Shown here one piece after another: positions 32,819 to 33,771 of a DNA stretch of 33,771 nt. Numbering within the stretch: the first letter of the stretch is position 1; the number at the start of each line of letters is the position of its first letter. A program made the position numbers and the translations under genes. The DNA is taken from NCBI GenBank assembly GCA_002506665.1, contig DAXZ01000064.1, positions 1 to 33,771 of the forward strand, written 5' to 3'. This stretch comes from Nitrosopumilus sp. UBA526 (GTDB lineage: Archaea; Thermoproteota; Nitrososphaeria; Nitrososphaerales; Nitrosopumilaceae). Under the pieces are notes generated by a model, which was not told the origin of the DNA, ran no database searches, and was given only the letters and a program-made list of their open reading frames with translations.

Positions 32819-33581
32819 TGTGTTTTTTGTTGGATGTGGTCCCGGAGATCCTGAACTGATTACAGTCAAGGCCAAGAAACTGATTCAAAAGGCAGATGTT
32901 GTGGTGTATTCTGGATCCCTTATTCCCAAACCAATTTTGAATCTTTGTAAGAGAGGAGAGTTGCATGATGCGGCCAAGCTGATCAGAGAAGAGATCTTTG
33001 AGTTGTTATACAAAAACGCAAAAAAGGGCAAGCTTGTGGTCCGGCTACATGACGGTGATCCTTCGATTTATGGTGCGATCAGAGAACAGATTGACAATCT
33101 TGAGAGAAAGGGGATAGGGTCGACTGTAGTTCCTGGCGTTACTGCATTTCTGGCATCAGCTGCCGCTCTAGGCACGCAACTTACACTTCCTGGCGTTACT
33201 CAGACAATCATCATTACAAGGGCAGAATCAAGAACCAAGGTTCCAAAGCGTGAAAAGATTTCTGAACTAGCAAAGCACAAAGCAACGCTGATCTTTTATC
33301 TTAGCGTACAGTTGATCTCCGACCTAGTTACAGAATCCATTGCAGGTGGATACAAAAAAACTACGCCTGTTGCAGTCGTGTATAGGGCAAGTTGGAAGGA
33401 TCAGATAATAGTCAAGGGGACGTTAGGAGACATTGTAAATAAAGTCAGAGAAGAGAAAATAACGAGGACTGCAATTGTGATAGTTGGCGACGTAACAGAC
33501 CCAAAGACATACGAGTACTCCAAGCTGTATGATAAAAAATTCAGTCATGGTTATAGACGGGCTAAAAAGACAAAGAATTGA
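32811..33581 (+). CDS. cbiF: Precorrin-4/cobalt-precorrin-4 C11-methyltransferase
   Basis: A tetrapyrrole methylase of 256 residues. Seen: FFVGCGPGDPELITVKAKKL at the N-terminus, YSGSLIPKPIL, the family-specific VRLHDGDPSIYGAIREQ, VPGVTAFLASAAALGTQLTLP and the Arg-rich IIITRAESRTKVP. GTG 32811 lies inside the 3' end of cbiL, so translation is probably coupled. With cbiT and cbiL it gives three of the corrin methylation steps; others must lie elsewhere. Confidence 0.95.
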   Translation: MSDVFFVGCGPGDPELITVKAKKLIQKADVVVYSGSLIPKPILNLCKRGELHDAAKLIREEIFELLYKNAKKGKLVVRLHDGDPSIYGAIREQIDNLERKGIGSTVVPGVTAFLASAAALGTQLTLPGVTQTIIITRAESRTKVPKREKISELAKHKATLIFYLSVQLISDLVTESIAGGYKKTTPVAVVYRASWKDQIIVKGTLGDIVNKVREEKITRTAIVIVGDVTDPKTYEYSKLYDKKFSHGYRRAKKTKN

Positions 33582-33771
33582 CCTTGTTTCTGATTCCTAT
33601 TTTAGCTAGCTTTGTTTGAAATAGTTTTGTGTTCCCTGATGCAAATATCCTTAGTGAATTTGTTTTGGATTGATTGTGTCTGATTTTGGAATAGACTTTT
33701 TTGGCAACCATGTCTGCAGGATCTAGAAAATCAATGTCTGGATACTGTTTTTGCAGTAAAGGTTTTAGAAA
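33563..33771 (-). CDS. murI: Probable glutamate racemase, C-terminal part (runs off the window)
   Basis: The minus strand is open from the window edge to TAG 33565-33563. The visible 68 residues read FLKPLLQKQYPDIDFLDPAD, MVAKKVYSKIRHNQSKTNSL, then RIFASGNTKLFQTKLAKIGI and RNKVNSLSF. Asp/Glu racemases end in a similar way (DPA-x-x-VA followed by a helix and a final strand with G-N-T). The catalytic Cys residues would be upstream, outside the window, so the assignment is moderate. The 3' end overlaps the cbiF end by 19 bases. Confidence 0.55.

Overview
The window reads as a chromosome segment of an ammonia-oxidising thaumarchaeon (Nitrososphaerota, most like the Nitrosopumilus/Nitrosarchaeum group). 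The evidence is an AT-rich genome with close packing, a group II chaperonin (thermosome), an archaeal Sm protein next to ribosomal protein L37e, an ESCRT-III-like CdvB division protein, RqcH, archaeal pterin and archaeosine genes, a cobalamin methylase run, and many small zinc-ribbon or coiled-coil proteins of archaeal character. Many genes have a TATA-like box about 25 bases before the start codon, as expected for leaderless archaeal mRNAs. I used this to choose several starts. Species-level identity is inference.

Layout. 1-6.1 kb: small zinc protein, guaB, divergent folP and mptE, then a run of a conserved hypothetical, guaA and a small protein: GMP synthesis and pterin supply. 6.1-10.7 kb, minus strand: ROK sugar kinase, thermosome, a structured-looking gap, adenine deaminase. 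10.8-13.8 kb: thioredoxin, two tail-to-tail zinc-ribbon proteins, tRNA-Ala(CGC), and a hydantoinase/dihydroorotase-type amidohydrolase. 13.85-17.93 kb: an accessory island bounded by two perfect 41-bp inverted repeats. It holds a broken MmeI-like fused restriction-modification gene with a (CA)13 tract in its methylase part, an AbrB-like regulator with two palindromic operators, an odd long-arm tRNA, an internally deleted transposase and two small Cys-rich proteins. 17.98-18.25 kb: GC-rich overlapping mini-ORFs. 18.3-21.9 kb, minus strand: rpiA, a coiled-coil protein, L37e, Sm, a creatininase-family protein, purU. 22-24 kb: a secreted protein, a mini-ORF, cdvB, and a convergent coiled-coil protein. 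24.2-26.7 kb: a four-gene regulator/envelope cluster. 26.8-28.1 kb: queE and folE. 28.2-28.9 kb: an antitoxin-like gene with a truncated PIN toxin. 28.9-33.8 kb: rqcH, an EMC6-like membrane protein, cbiT, cbiL, cbiF, and the 3' end of a probable glutamate racemase gene.

Most of the window is housekeeping. The best candidate for something undescribed is the 13.85-17.93 kb island. The MmeI-like gene has a microsatellite whose length decides whether methylase and specificity domains are joined in frame: 13 units is out of frame, 11 or 14 in frame. An AbrB-like protein sits just upstream, with paired GTTA/TAAC palindromes in the shared promoter region between it and the tRNA. Two in-frame stop codons show that this copy is inactive as a single polypeptide whatever the repeat length. 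It is therefore best read as the relic of a possibly phase-variable archaeal R-M system, to be tested in relatives.
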